Shown piece by piece: positions 1-7,714 of a DNA stretch of 64,000 bases (positions are counted from its first letter, which is position 1; every line of letters starts with the position of its first letter). Position numbers and translations under genes: made by a program. Below the pieces are notes generated by a model, which was not told the DNA's origin, did not search any database, and saw only the letters and a list, made by a program, of their open reading frames with translations. This DNA is from Actinomadura luteofluorescens (GTDB lineage Bacteria > Actinomycetota > Actinomycetes > Streptosporangiales > Streptosporangiaceae): assembly GCF_013409365.1 (NCBI RefSeq), contig NZ_JACCBA010000001.1, positions 7,874,001-7,938,000 on the forward strand, in the 5' to 3' direction.

Positions 1-1806
1 ATGGCGGGGGTCGGGAAGACCGAACTGGCCAACGAGCTCGCCCACAGGCTCGCCTCCACGTTCACGCACGCGCGGATCCGGGTGGACGTGGCCGCGGCCG
101 CCACCGCCGACGCCGCCACCGTGGAGGTTCTGGCCGCGTTCGGACTGTCCGGCAAGGAGATGCCGCGCGATCCCGCGCAGCGCCGGCGCGAGTACCAGAC
201 GCGGATGCGCCAGGGGCCCAGCCTGCTGCTGCTCGACAACGTGTCCGAGGCGCGGCAGGCCGCCCCGCTCCTGCCCGAAACGCCCGGCACGGCCGTGATC
301 GTGACCAGCCGGGCCACGCTGGCCTCGCTGGACGGCGCCGACCGGCTCCGGCTCGACCCGCTGCCCGACCCCGAAGGCCTCCGGCTGTTCGAACGCATCG
401 TCGGCACCGAGGTGGTACGCCGCGACCGGCCGTCCACCCTCACGATCATCGAGCTCCTGGCCGGGCTCCCGCTGGCCATCCGCATCGCCGCCGCGCACCT
501 GGTGATGAGACGCGCATCGCCGGCGCGCTACCTGTCGGAACTTCAGGACGAGACCAGGCGTATATCCCGTCTCCAAGGTGAGGACAGGGGAGTGCGCAGC
601 AGTTTCGAACTCAGCTACCGGTCACTGCGGCCCGACACGGCGAGGCTGTTCCGCCATCTGGGCGTTCTGGCGGGCGGAGATTTCACCGCCGAACTGGTCG
701 CACGCACCGGTGACGTGGACGACGAGGACGCCGAGCGCATGCTCGGCGAACTGACGGACCGGCACCTGATCGAGGTCGCGGGAGACGACCGCTACCGCCT
801 CCACGACCTCCTCCGGCTCTACGCCGGGGAACGCATGGCGGACGAGGAGTCCGCGTCCGCCCGGCAGGCGGCGTTCCGGCGCTCACTGAGCTGGTACGGC
901 GACCGCCTGCACGAATGGATGGCACGGCCGGGCGCGCACGAGCAGCCTCCGGCCGACGCGATCGCGTGGTTCGCCGAGGAGTCCCTGAACGTGCGGGCGA
1001 GCCTCCGGGCCGCCGCGCGGGCGCGGGAGGACGGGCTCGTCATCAGGATCGCCGAGTCGCTCTACGGACTGATCTTCTACCGCGCGCACTGGGAGGAGAT
1101 GGAGGCGGTCAAGGCCCTCGCCGTGGAGGCGGCGCGACGCGCGGGAGACGCCCCGGCCGAGCTGGGGTCGCTGATCCACCTGGCCGAGGCGCGCCGGCTC
1201 CTCGGGCGCGGGGATGAGGCGCCGCCGCTCTACGAGCGGGCGCTGGAGGTGGTCCGCTCCATGGACGATCCCGGCAAGGAGGCGTGGGTCCTGACCCATT
1301 TCGGCGATTTCCAGTGCGACCTCGACCAGCCCGGGGGGGCCCTCGACCGCTACGCCGAGGCGCGGGCGATCTACCGGAGCCGGGACGACACGGCGGGCGA
1401 GATCTGGCTGGCCGCGCACATCGCCGACGCGTACCGGCAACTCGGCCGGCACGCGGACGCCGCCCGCGTCCTGGAGGACGCGATGGCCGCTAGCGAACGG
1501 CGCGGCGACCGCGACGAGATCGTCTGGTGCGCCTGGCACCTGGCGCTGGCCTACGACGGCCTCGGCCGTTTCGCCGACGCCGAAGCGGTGCTCCGGCCGG
1601 CCGTCGCCTTCCACCGGGAGATCGAGAACGAGTCCGGTCTGGCCACCATGCTGCGCATCCTGGGCGACGTCCACCGCCACGCGGGCCGTCCGTCCGACGC
1701 CAGGCGAGCCTACTCCGAGGCCCTCGACCTCCTCGTGAAGATCAACGCCCCCACAAAAGCCACCGAACTGCGCCAGATCCTGTCAGACCTCTCAGAAGCG
1801 AACTGA
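1..1806 (+). CDS. NB-ARC ATPase with C-terminal TPR repeats, 5'-truncated (AfsR/SARP-like regulator)
   Basis: This is the 3' part of a STAND-type regulatory ATPase. The visible protein opens inside the Walker A loop (AGVGKTELA), so the first ATG in the window is almost certainly internal and the start, with any SARP or other N-terminal domain, lies upstream. Further NB-ARC marks follow: a Walker B-like LLLLDN near residue 79, a VIVTSR sensor near residue 100, a GLPLA motif near residue 156 and an LHDLLRLYAG stretch near 268 at the MHD position. The last ~330 residues are helical repeats typical of TPRs, with recurrent Ala/Leu/Tyr spacing. Such proteins switch on transcription or effector activity after nucleotide exchange. 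The target is unknown, and the neighbouring minus-strand cassette need not be related. Confidence 0.85.
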   Translation: MAGVGKTELANELAHRLASTFTHARIRVDVAAAATADAATVEVLAAFGLSGKEMPRDPAQRRREYQTRMRQGPSLLLLDNVSEARQAAPLLPETPGTAVIVTSRATLASLDGADRLRLDPLPDPEGLRLFERIVGTEVVRRDRPSTLTIIELLAGLPLAIRIAAAHLVMRRASPARYLSELQDETRRISRLQGEDRGVRSSFELSYRSLRPDTARLFRHLGVLAGGDFTAELVARTGDVDDEDAERMLGELTDRHLIEVAGDDRYRLHDLLRLYAGERMADEESASARQAAFRRSLSWYGDRLHEWMARPGAHEQPPADAIAWFAEESLNVRASLRAAARAREDGLVIRIAESLYGLIFYRAHWEEMEAVKALAVEAARRAGDAPAELGSLIHLAEARRLLGRGDEAPPLYERALEVVRSMDDPGKEAWVLTHFGDFQCDLDQPGGALDRYAEARAIYRSRDDTAGEIWLAAHIADAYRQLGRHADAARVLEDAMAASERRGDRDEIVWCAWHLALAYDGLGRFADAEAVLRPAVAFHREIENESGLATMLRILGDVHRHAGRPSDARRAYSEALDLLVKINAPTKATELRQILSDLSEAN

Positions 1807-1850
1807 GCCCGCCCACCCTCCGGAGCCCGATGAGGTGCGCATCTACTCGT

Positions 1851-2708
1851 CTACGGGCGCAGGGGCCTCTGGTGAGGCCGGCCGGGATCGATGACCACCT
1901 CGCCCTCCGCCAGCATGTCCCGACCGCGCACGGGTTCCCAGCGGACGGTCGTCCCTCTCGCTGCCTCCAGTGCCAGCAGCGAGGTGAAGACCGCGCGTTC
2001 CCCCTCCGGCCGGTAGACCAGGGCTTCGGGAAACTCCTGACGCAGTTGTCCTTCGGAACCATCGCGCACTGTGCGGTACAGGGGGATGTCGAAAGTATGA
2101 AAGGCGCCCACTGGAAGGAGAGGGCCCCGCTTGTCGACGTACAGCAAGACGTCTTCGGCCACGTCGGCGATGATTTCGTTCAGGGAGACCGAGCGCCAGC
2201 CTTGGAAGCCATCGGACTCATCCAGGTCGAGTTCGATCGGGCCTGAGGTGCTGACTGCGAGCATGCGGAAGTCGTCGAAGTCCCAGGACGCCGGAGTGCC
2301 GTCACCCTGCACCGGAACGGCGAGTTCTCCGGCATAGAGGAGAAACTCTGCGAGTCTGAGCCTGCGTTCTTTCAGTACAGCTATCTGCCGCATCCACGCC
2401 TGGGCGCTCGCTTCGACGTCCCGGTGCCGGATGTCGGCGGGAGTCTCTTCCTCGAAGGCGGCCAGAAGGTCCGCGCGGTCTTGGCGCAGCTCGTGCCGCA
2501 CGCCGCCGTCCGCGGGATACGGAAGCCGATGATCGAATCCGAGAAGCTTGATGTCTTGGGGAATCCCGTCAGGAAAGGCCGCGCAGAAGTAAAGGGAGCC
2601 CGTGTCCAGAGGATCGTGGTTCTCGTCCGGGCTCCAGTCCGGGTCGGGCACGGACTTCAGTCGGACACAGGAGTCGCAGCTGCTCAGCGGCGGGACGATG
2701 CTCGTCAT
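1851..2708 (-). CDS. Cys-containing protein coupled to the T7SS effector (candidate immunity protein)
   Basis: A 285-residue soluble protein with no signal peptide or membrane segment. The ATG at 2708 shares bases with the effector's TGA (TGATG), so the two are translationally coupled; longer upstream readings lie inside the effector gene. Near the N-terminus are CDSC (residues ~11-14) and, 30 residues later, a third Cys in CAAFPDGIP, a pattern of small actinobacterial hypothetical proteins and possibly a metal site. The remainder is acidic and mixed alpha/beta (for example ELDLDESDGF and FDIPLYRT). I recognise no enzyme family. Position immediately after a toxin-like gene makes an immunity role the obvious inference, but a chaperone or independent function is possible. 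Confidence 0.75.
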   Translation of the reverse strand: MTSIVPPLSSCDSCVRLKSVPDPDWSPDENHDPLDTGSLYFCAAFPDGIPQDIKLLGFDHRLPYPADGGVRHELRQDRADLLAAFEEETPADIRHRDVEASAQAWMRQIAVLKERRLRLAEFLLYAGELAVPVQGDGTPASWDFDDFRMLAVSTSGPIELDLDESDGFQGWRSVSLNEIIADVAEDVLLYVDKRGPLLPVGAFHTFDIPLYRTVRDGSEGQLRQEFPEALVYRPEGERAVFTSLLALEAARGTTVRWEPVRGRDMLAEGEVVIDPGRPHQRPLRP

Positions 2709-4477
2709 CACTTCCCCTTGAAGTGCCGATCGATGAATCGGCCGATGGCCGCGGAGATCGGCCGTGGTTGGGGGCTCATCCGCCATTCGGCGAAGCCCTC
2801 GGCGATCATTTCGCTCGCGTTCACCCTGCCGTAGGCGCCTAATCCCTCGGTCAGCATCTGTCGACCTTTGGGGATGCCCGGTTGCAGGGACACCTCATCT
2901 ACCGGGACTCCGGCCTTCCTCAATTCGCCGGCCAGTTCTCTGCAGAGCTTGGGATCCGCCAGTATGCGATAGCCGATCTGGTGGCCGAACTCATGATAGA
3001 AGGTCCCCTTTGCGGTCAGGCTTCCGGGGACGGACCATCCGGCCCTGCTCCTTTGCAGTGCGAGCGCGTCGGTCGCAGCCTTGCTCGTAAAATTCATCTG
3101 GTTGAAGTATATCCCTTGGGGTGCGGGTCCTCGTTTGTCGTTGATCGAGTGGCCCATGACGTTGGGACCGGCGCCCGGATCCGTTTTCCGCATCTCGGTG
3201 AGACTCTGGACCCTCACGTTCTCCATGCCTCGGAAGACGGAAGGGTAGTCTCTCGCCGCCCCCTCGAGCGCCTCCGCGAAGCCACGAGCGTTTGCCGGAT
3301 CGATCGGATGACTGCCGAAATCCACCTTTACCCTGAACTTCGCGGCGATGCGCTGAGCCGCCTGCTCGACGTTGCGAAGCTCGGCCAAGGCCTTCGCCGT
3401 CAGGGTCGGCGCCGCGGCCGGGTCCCCCTGCGCCCGACCGTGGGATCGAGGTTCCTCCGGCTTCGACTGGTTCCGCGGTGGTGCCGGCTCCGTCCGGGGT
3501 GTGGTCACCAGATCTGGTTTGGGTGCCTCCTTGGCAGTGCCTCGTAGCGCGGTGCCGATCCGGGAACCCGCTCCCGCGCCCGATCCGGTGCCCATGGTCA
3601 CGGCTGTGATGACGACGCTCGGGGCGGTCTTGCCCAGCGCATGGACGGGGTCACGTTTCCAGTCGTCCCAGTTGACGATCGCCTTGGCGAACTCGCCGGG
3701 GTGCTGGGCCCCCTGGATCAGCCCTTTGGCCTGCCCGACAGGACCGCGCTCCATCCAGCTCTTCCGGTTGATGCCGAAGTAGAAGGGTGCGGTGAAGGGG
3801 TTCATGGCCAAGCCGCCGAGCCCGATGTCCTTCGTGCCTTCCCAGACTCCCGGCAGGTAGCGATGCGTGTAGGCGCCCCAGAGGTCGCCGACCGCGCCCC
3901 TGACTCCAGTGGATTTCGGAAGGATTCCCAGGATCGTCTTTGTGGCGGTCTGGACGATCTGCTGCTGGTCGGCTTTGAGGAACTCGTTTCTGCGGCGATC
4001 GATGTCCGGCGTCTGAGCTCTCACTCGATCAGCGGAACGGGACACCGCTCGAGTCGGTGCGGTGCTCAAACCCAGTTCGGCGAGGATGCGCGACAGTGCT
4101 GAGGCGGCGTCTTGCCAGGACCGCGCGGTCCGGGACAACTCCCTGCTCAGTTGGTCCAGACCTGCCGGGGATCCGCTGCGTTCGCTGGAAGAACGGGGTG
4201 GACCGCCCCGTGGGGGCCCGGGTATGTACGGCTCGCTGATTCGGGGTGGATGCCCATCTTCCCCGGCGACGTGACGGACCGCGTCGAAGGCGGCGTAGAA
4301 GCCGGAGCGCGCCTCCTCGTGCGCGCGAGTCAGGGTCAGTTGAATGCGCACACCGGCCGGGCCGATCAGTGCGCCGTTCTGGAGCAGAGAGAACGCCTGT
4401 TTGAGTGCGGGACCATGCTGCTCGGCGAGTCGTTTGACATGTGGGAGCTGCGCGGCCGCCCGAGAAGCCCGCGTCAT
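2708..4477 (-). CDS. Probable T7SS polymorphic toxin with anthrax-lethal-factor-like zinc metalloprotease domain
   Basis: 589 residues from the ATG at 4477; the longer open frame upstream runs into the WXG100 gene. Layout seen: helical N-terminus (1-190), a Trp/Pro-rich stretch with hydrophobic helices (residues 198-305, including WDDWKRDPVHALGKTAP) like the pre-toxin region of WXG100-associated effectors, a Pro-rich linker (~315-358), and a C-terminal domain (~360-589). That domain carries HEFGHQIG (His495, Glu496, His499) and, 54 residues after His495, YGRVNASEMIAEGF (Tyr549, Glu556). As I recall anthrax lethal factor, its HEFGH is followed by YGRTNEAEFFAEAF, where the Tyr and the second Glu are catalytic and zinc ligands. 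All expected residues are present. It follows a WXG100 gene and is coupled to a possible immunity gene. GC content looks lower than in the surroundings, which suggests transfer. Substrate unknown. Confidence 0.82.
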   Translation of the reverse strand: MTRASRAAAQLPHVKRLAEQHGPALKQAFSLLQNGALIGPAGVRIQLTLTRAHEEARSGFYAAFDAVRHVAGEDGHPPRISEPYIPGPPRGGPPRSSSERSGSPAGLDQLSRELSRTARSWQDAASALSRILAELGLSTAPTRAVSRSADRVRAQTPDIDRRRNEFLKADQQQIVQTATKTILGILPKSTGVRGAVGDLWGAYTHRYLPGVWEGTKDIGLGGLAMNPFTAPFYFGINRKSWMERGPVGQAKGLIQGAQHPGEFAKAIVNWDDWKRDPVHALGKTAPSVVITAVTMGTGSGAGAGSRIGTALRGTAKEAPKPDLVTTPRTEPAPPRNQSKPEEPRSHGRAQGDPAAAPTLTAKALAELRNVEQAAQRIAAKFRVKVDFGSHPIDPANARGFAEALEGAARDYPSVFRGMENVRVQSLTEMRKTDPGAGPNVMGHSINDKRGPAPQGIYFNQMNFTSKAATDALALQRSRAGWSVPGSLTAKGTFYHEFGHQIGYRILADPKLCRELAGELRKAGVPVDEVSLQPGIPKGRQMLTEGLGAYGRVNASEMIAEGFAEWRMSPQPRPISAAIGRFIDRHFKGK

Positions 4478-4480
4478 TGA

Positions 4481-4538
4481 GCCGTTCCCTTCGGCGCGGC
4501 GTGGCTTGGATGCCCAGAGTGGCCGCGCGGGGAACGGC
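4481..4538 (-). promoter_or_regulatory. Intercistronic hairpin covering the effector ribosome-binding site
   Basis: The 9-base arms GCCGTTCCC (4481-4489) and GGGAACGGC (4530-4538) are perfect complements, with an inner pair GCGGC/GCCGC (4496-4500, 4522-4526). On the minus-strand mRNA the purine-rich ribosome-binding stretch of the effector falls in the downstream arm. The hairpin could hold effector translation below that of the WXG100 protein, or act as a partial terminator. The stem is seen; the role is inferred. Confidence 0.5.
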
Positions 4539-4551
4539 CTCGAGCGTCGGG

Positions 4552-4821
4552 TCAGCGGGTGGCGGCTTCGATGTTCTGCTGGGAGCGTTTGATGTCCTGC
4601 GCGCCCTCTTCCAAGGCGATCGCCATCCTGTCGAAGGCGGTCTTGGCCTCGGCCCAGGCCGCTCGGAAACGGTCGGCGCCCGGCCCCCACCAGGCGGCGC
4701 TGCTGCTCACGGTGCGACCGTTGAGGTCCTTGATCAGAGCGTCCAGATTCCTTGAATGCTTACTGAAGAGCCGGGACAGTTCTTCGAGTTCGCCTAGATT
4801 GGCACCGCGCTTGTCGCCCAT
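4552..4821 (-). CDS. WXG100-family (ESAT-6-like) protein
   Basis: An 89-residue helical-hairpin protein of the size expected for the WXG100 family, whose members are exported by type VII (ESX) secretion, usually as dimers with or ahead of larger substrates. The central turn reads AAWWGPGADRF, giving the W-x-G signature, flanked by two amphipathic helices (LEELSRLFSKHSRNLDALIKD before, FDRMAIALEEGAQDIKRSQQ after). The ATG at 4821 follows AGAGGAA; the longer open frame to 4932 covers the promoter region. It precedes the metalloprotease effector by 74 bases and is likely its secretion partner. No ESX machinery (EccC, EccD, MycP) is in the window, so export must use a system encoded elsewhere. 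Confidence 0.85.
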   Translation of the reverse strand: MGDKRGANLGELEELSRLFSKHSRNLDALIKDLNGRTVSSSAAWWGPGADRFRAAWAEAKTAFDRMAIALEEGAQDIKRSQQNIEAATR

Positions 4822-4868
4822 CGCACCGTTCCTCTCGCCGTCCACCCGGCCATGCGGGATCAGGCAAG

Positions 4869-4899
4869 ATCTTAGGACGGCAATGCGAGCCGTAGTCAA
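4869..4899 (-). promoter_or_regulatory. Candidate promoter of the WXG100/effector cassette
   Basis: On the minus strand TTGACT (4899-4894) and TAAGAT (4874-4869) form -35 and -10 candidates with a rather long 19-base spacer, about 50 bases ahead of the WXG100 start. The IS element inserted further upstream leaves this site intact. The rest of 4822-5029 shows nothing recognisable. Confidence 0.45.
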
Positions 4900-5029
4900 G
4901 ATGACTGAACAATGATGGTCAGAACCGGTCATCTCCGATCACGTAGTGAGGCGAGGTTCCTGTGCCGCTGAGCACGCCGGGCTACCCGCCGCTGTCCTGC
5001 TTCGAACTTGAATGCGGTAGCGCTGCAGT

Positions 5030-5945
5030 GAGCCTTTTTCAGCGGCAGTTCGATGTGCGCTGAACACAGCATGATCGCGGACGGTGTGGGCGGTGCCGGA
5101 CGTCAAGAAACCCCTGGTAGGACGGTTGGTCTCTCACAACGTCCCGTCCCCACCAGAGGCCTCACATGCTTTTGTACCGTGCTTCGCTGCCGTTGTCGCG
5201 CCGGACCCTGGCCTACGCCACCGGTGTCGTCCGCCGCCACCGCCAGGCCCTCGGCAGCAGGGGCCGGTGCCTGCCCCCGGGCATGCAGGCTCTGATGACC
5301 TTGGTCTACCTGCGCAAGGGCGAGACCTACGCCGAGCTGGGCGCCGGATTCGGCGTCTCCACCGCCACCGCGTGGCGCTACGTCAACGAGACCGTCGACC
5401 TTCTCGCCGCCCGAGCGCCCAAACTCGGTGCGGCGCTGGCCAGAGCGGTCAAAGCCGGGCTGCCTTACCTGGTGCTGGACGGCACGTTGGTCTCGATCGA
5501 CAGGGTCGCCGCCGACCGGCCCTACTACTCGGGAAAACACCGCCGCCACGGCATGAACCTCCAGGTCATCGCCGCACCGGACGGGACCTTGCTGTGGGTG
5601 TCGGGACCGCTGCGCGGCTCGGTCCACGACCTGACCGCGGCCCGGATCTGGGGCGTCGTCCGGGCACTGGCGGCCACCGGGCTGCTGGTGCTGGCCGACA
5701 AGGCCTACCAGGGCGCCGGCGCGCACATCCTCACGCCCTACAAGGGACGCGACAAGCCCGAACCGCAAAAGGACGCCAACCGTGCACACGCCAAGCTCCG
5801 CGGCCCCGGCGAACGCGCGAATGCCCAGCTCAAGTCATGGCGAATCCTGCGGAAGCTGCGCTGCTGCCCCCACCGCGCCGGACGCCTCGCCAAGGCCATC
5901 CACACCCTGCAACTCCGCGAGACCGCAGCACGCTGAAAAAGGCTC
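5030..5945 (+). mobile_element. Complete IS5-like insertion sequence (916 bp)
   Basis: Perfect 15-base terminal inverted repeats are visible: GAGCCTTTTTCAGCG at 5030-5044 and its exact complement at 5931-5945. The bases AGT occur directly outside both ends (5027-5029 and 5946-5948), consistent with a 3-base target duplication. A single uninterrupted transposase gene fills the element, so it may still be active. It sits in the gap between the type VII cassette and a PPOX gene and does not visibly break a reading frame. Confidence 0.85.
5166..5936 (+). CDS. IS5-family (DDE_Tnp_4-like) transposase
   Basis: A 256-residue transposase of the usual length for this group, the only gene inside the inverted repeats. 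An N-terminal helix-turn-helix (YAELGAGFGVSTATAWRYV, residues ~58-76) is followed by a DDE core: LVLDGTLVSIDR supplies the first Asp, LVLADKAYQGAG the second, and the helix around RGPGERANAQLKSW contains the catalytic Glu. PYYSGKHRRHGMNLQV is typical of HARBI1/DDE_Tnp_4-like enzymes. It cuts and rejoins the element ends. No frameshift is seen. The stop lies inside the right end, just before the terminal repeat completes. Confidence 0.9.
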   Translation: MLLYRASLPLSRRTLAYATGVVRRHRQALGSRGRCLPPGMQALMTLVYLRKGETYAELGAGFGVSTATAWRYVNETVDLLAARAPKLGAALARAVKAGLPYLVLDGTLVSIDRVAADRPYYSGKHRRHGMNLQVIAAPDGTLLWVSGPLRGSVHDLTAARIWGVVRALAATGLLVLADKAYQGAGAHILTPYKGRDKPEPQKDANRAHAKLRGPGERANAQLKSWRILRKLRCCPHRAGRLAKAIHTLQLRETAAR

Positions 5946-6003
5946 AGTCGTGCACACGTTGTATCGCGGGCGGTTGTGGTCCTCGTGGTTGCGGGCGGGG
6001 TGG

Positions 6004-6396
6004 TTATTTGGTGGTGCGTTTGGTCATTCCGTTGGTGGCGGGGTCGATTCCCCAGGTGAAGATGGTGTGCGGGTGGACGCGGATGATGTCGCCGCTGAAA
6101 CGGGGGGCGTCCGTGGTCGTGGTTTCGGCGCGGCCGCGGATCTCGATGCCTCGTACCCGCCACGGTTCGACGGAGGCCAGGTCGTCCACGACGAAGGCGA
6201 CCTGGTCGTTGTGGCGCAGGTTGCGGTACTTGCGGGACGCGGTGAGGTTCCAGCCGCCGATGTCGATCGTGCCGGTCTCGGCGTTGTAGTCGAAACCGAC
6301 CGGGTTGTTCTGCGGGTCGCCCTCGGGGCCTACGGTGGCGAGGCGGCCGAGGCGCTGGGTGGAGAGATATTCGCGTTCGAGGTCGGTGAGGCTCAT
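6004..6396 (-). CDS. PPOX-class F420-dependent oxidoreductase family protein
   Basis: A 130-residue split-barrel flavin-binding-fold protein. It reads LATVGPEGDPQNNPVGFDYN at the start, then GGWNLTASRKYRNLRHNDQVAFVVDD and IEIRGRAE, matching the small actinobacterial PPOX/F420 family related to pyridoxamine-phosphate oxidase. These cytosolic enzymes reduce or oxidise small substrates using F420H2 or FMN; the substrate here cannot be told. The ATG at 6396 gives a family-typical N-terminus. It lies 18 bases after a Nudix gene in the same direction and may be co-transcribed with it. Confidence 0.85.
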   Translation of the reverse strand: MSLTDLEREYLSTQRLGRLATVGPEGDPQNNPVGFDYNAETGTIDIGGWNLTASRKYRNLRHNDQVAFVVDDLASVEPWRVRGIEIRGRAETTTTDAPRFSGDIIRVHPHTIFTWGIDPATNGMTKRTTK

Positions 6397-6414
6397 GCCG
6401 TCCAGGGTGCAACC

Positions 6415-6909
6415 TCAACCGCGGCTGAGGTCAAGGGAGGCGAGGACGGCGCGGAGGCGGGGCGACATCGCGTCCGGGAGCGCGTCGGGAGGCCACCAGC
6501 GGGCCTCCAGGATCTCGCCCGCGTCCAGGTCGAGCTGCCCGCCTACGACACGGGCCGCGTAGTAGGCCTCGACCCGGTGCCGGAACCCGCCCGCGACGTG
6601 GAGCGGCGGCACGGTGACCTCGACCTCCAGGGCCGTCTCCTCCCGGACTTCGCGCGCGACCCCGTCTTCGAGCCGCTCGCCCGCGTTGACGTATCCGCCG
6701 GGCAGGCCCCAGGCGCGGTACGCGGGCCACAGCCGGTGGCGGAGCAGGAGGATCCGGCCCTGCTCGTCTTGGACGACCCCTCCCGCGTACACCAGGAACG
6801 TGTGCTGCCGGAGCCGCGCGAGCCGCCACTGCGCCGGCCCGCTCAGCCGCCTCCACACCGGCGCGGCCAGGACCCCGAGACGGGCCCGCGCGCCGAACGG
6901 GGTCTTCAT
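6415..6909 (-). CDS. Nudix hydrolase
   Basis: 164 residues. The Nudix box is complete: GGYVNAGERLEDGVAREVREET fits G-x5-E-x7-REUxEExGU and gives the metal-binding helix that hydrolyses nucleoside diphosphate-linked substrates. It is preceded by the beta strands VYAGGVVQDEQGRILLLRHR. The start was set at ATG 6909, since residues upstream of it look non-coding. Substrate unknown; a sanitising or cofactor-turnover role is usual. Downstream PPOX gene follows closely. Confidence 0.85.
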   Translation of the reverse strand: MKTPFGARARLGVLAAPVWRRLSGPAQWRLARLRQHTFLVYAGGVVQDEQGRILLLRHRLWPAYRAWGLPGGYVNAGERLEDGVAREVREETALEVEVTVPPLHVAGGFRHRVEAYYAARVVGGQLDLDAGEILEARWWPPDALPDAMSPRLRAVLASLDLSRG

Positions 6910-7055
6910 TTCCGCGATGCTAGCGGGCCCTGGAAGGCGGGCGGCCGGCCTGGGGAAGGGGTTGTGACGCTGACCACACCGCACCGGATCGGGGATCTTC
7001 CGCGGCATGCCGGTTCGTCCCAGAAGAAAGCCGTGTACGTAGATCGGGGGACGAT

Positions 7056-7361
7056 GTGACCACGACCGCCATGGACCGTGCCGGGACGGACGCCGGCGCG
7101 GCGACCGAGAGCCGCCGCGGCGCGCACGTCCGGCTGCTCCGCAAGGTCGGCGTCGCGGTCGCCGGCACCGCGCTGATCGTCGCGGGCGTCGCCATGCTCG
7201 TGCTGCCCGGCCCCGGCATCGTCGCGATCCTCGCCGGACTCGGCCTGCTCGGCACCGAGTTCCCGACGGCCCGGCGCGTCAGCACGAGCGTGAACCGTCA
7301 CGCGCGGGCCGCGTGGCACCGCGTCCGGGGCGGGGCCTCCCGCCTCGGCCGGAAGGGCTGA
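7056..7361 (+). CDS. PGPGW-family small transmembrane protein
   Basis: 101 residues with two hydrophobic helices (about 30-50 and 52-68) joined by LVLPGPGIVAILAGLGLLGTEF, the signature of the actinobacterial PGPGW membrane family. Function unknown; the N- and C-termini are charged and probably cytosolic. The GTG at 7056 follows GGGGGA by a few bases; an ATG at 7071 is an alternative start. A strong terminator follows, so it is probably a single-gene transcript. Confidence 0.8.
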   Translation: MTTTAMDRAGTDAGAATESRRGAHVRLLRKVGVAVAGTALIVAGVAMLVLPGPGIVAILAGLGLLGTEFPTARRVSTSVNRHARAAWHRVRGGASRLGRKG

Positions 7362-7375
7362 GCCCGCGCCGCCGG

Positions 7376-7422
7376 GAGCGGATGGGGCAGGACGCATTTC
7401 TGGCGTCCTGCCCCATCCGCTC
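7376..7422 (+). terminator. Strong intrinsic terminator (20-base perfect stem)
   Basis: Arms at 7376-7395 and 7403-7422 are perfect complements around the loop ATTTCTG, 15 bases after the PGPGW gene stop, with TTCT following. It should end that transcript; no minus-strand gene approaches from the right. Confidence 0.85.
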
Positions 7423-7714
7423 TTCTGCTGCGAATCAGCGGTAGTTAGACAACTATCGCCGCATTGGTCCTTCCTTTCGGGGAAGAACCGTGCCGGTGGG
7501 CAGGGCCTGTGATGCGGGACGGGCCCCTGGGGCTGCTGGGGAGCAGGCCGGAATGGTTGTGAGGTTTTGAGGCCGACGGCCCCAGGATTTTGGCTGTTTC
7601 GGATGACAATGGCGAATCATGCCAAACAAAGTTGATCAGCCTTGAGCTTGGCATAAAGGCGGCACGGGTATAGGACGGAAGACACAATTCGATACGTCGC
7701 CCCGGAGTGTGCCG
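7423..7714. other. Intergenic region upstream of the SGNH hydrolase, with inverted repeat ATGCCAA/TTGGCAT
   Basis: About 290 bases without a convincing gene and visibly richer in A/T than its surroundings. ATGCCAA (7619-7625) and TTGGCAT (7648-7654) form an inverted repeat separated by 22 bases, about 60 bases before the hydrolase. TTGGCA followed 15 bases later by TATAGG (7669-7674) could serve as a weak promoter overlapping the right arm. CGGAG at 7703-7707 is the ribosome-binding site that favours the ATG at 7715. Confidence 0.45.

Noticed and set aside
683..1680. Open frames antisense to the NB-ARC/TPR gene
   Set aside because: They are low-complexity Arg/Pro/Gly-rich frames produced by high GC third positions; no domain or ribosome-binding site.
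7445..7687. 80-residue minus-strand frame in the gap before the SGNH hydrolase
   Set aside because: Composition and lack of a ribosome-binding site suggest chance; the region reads better as regulatory DNA.
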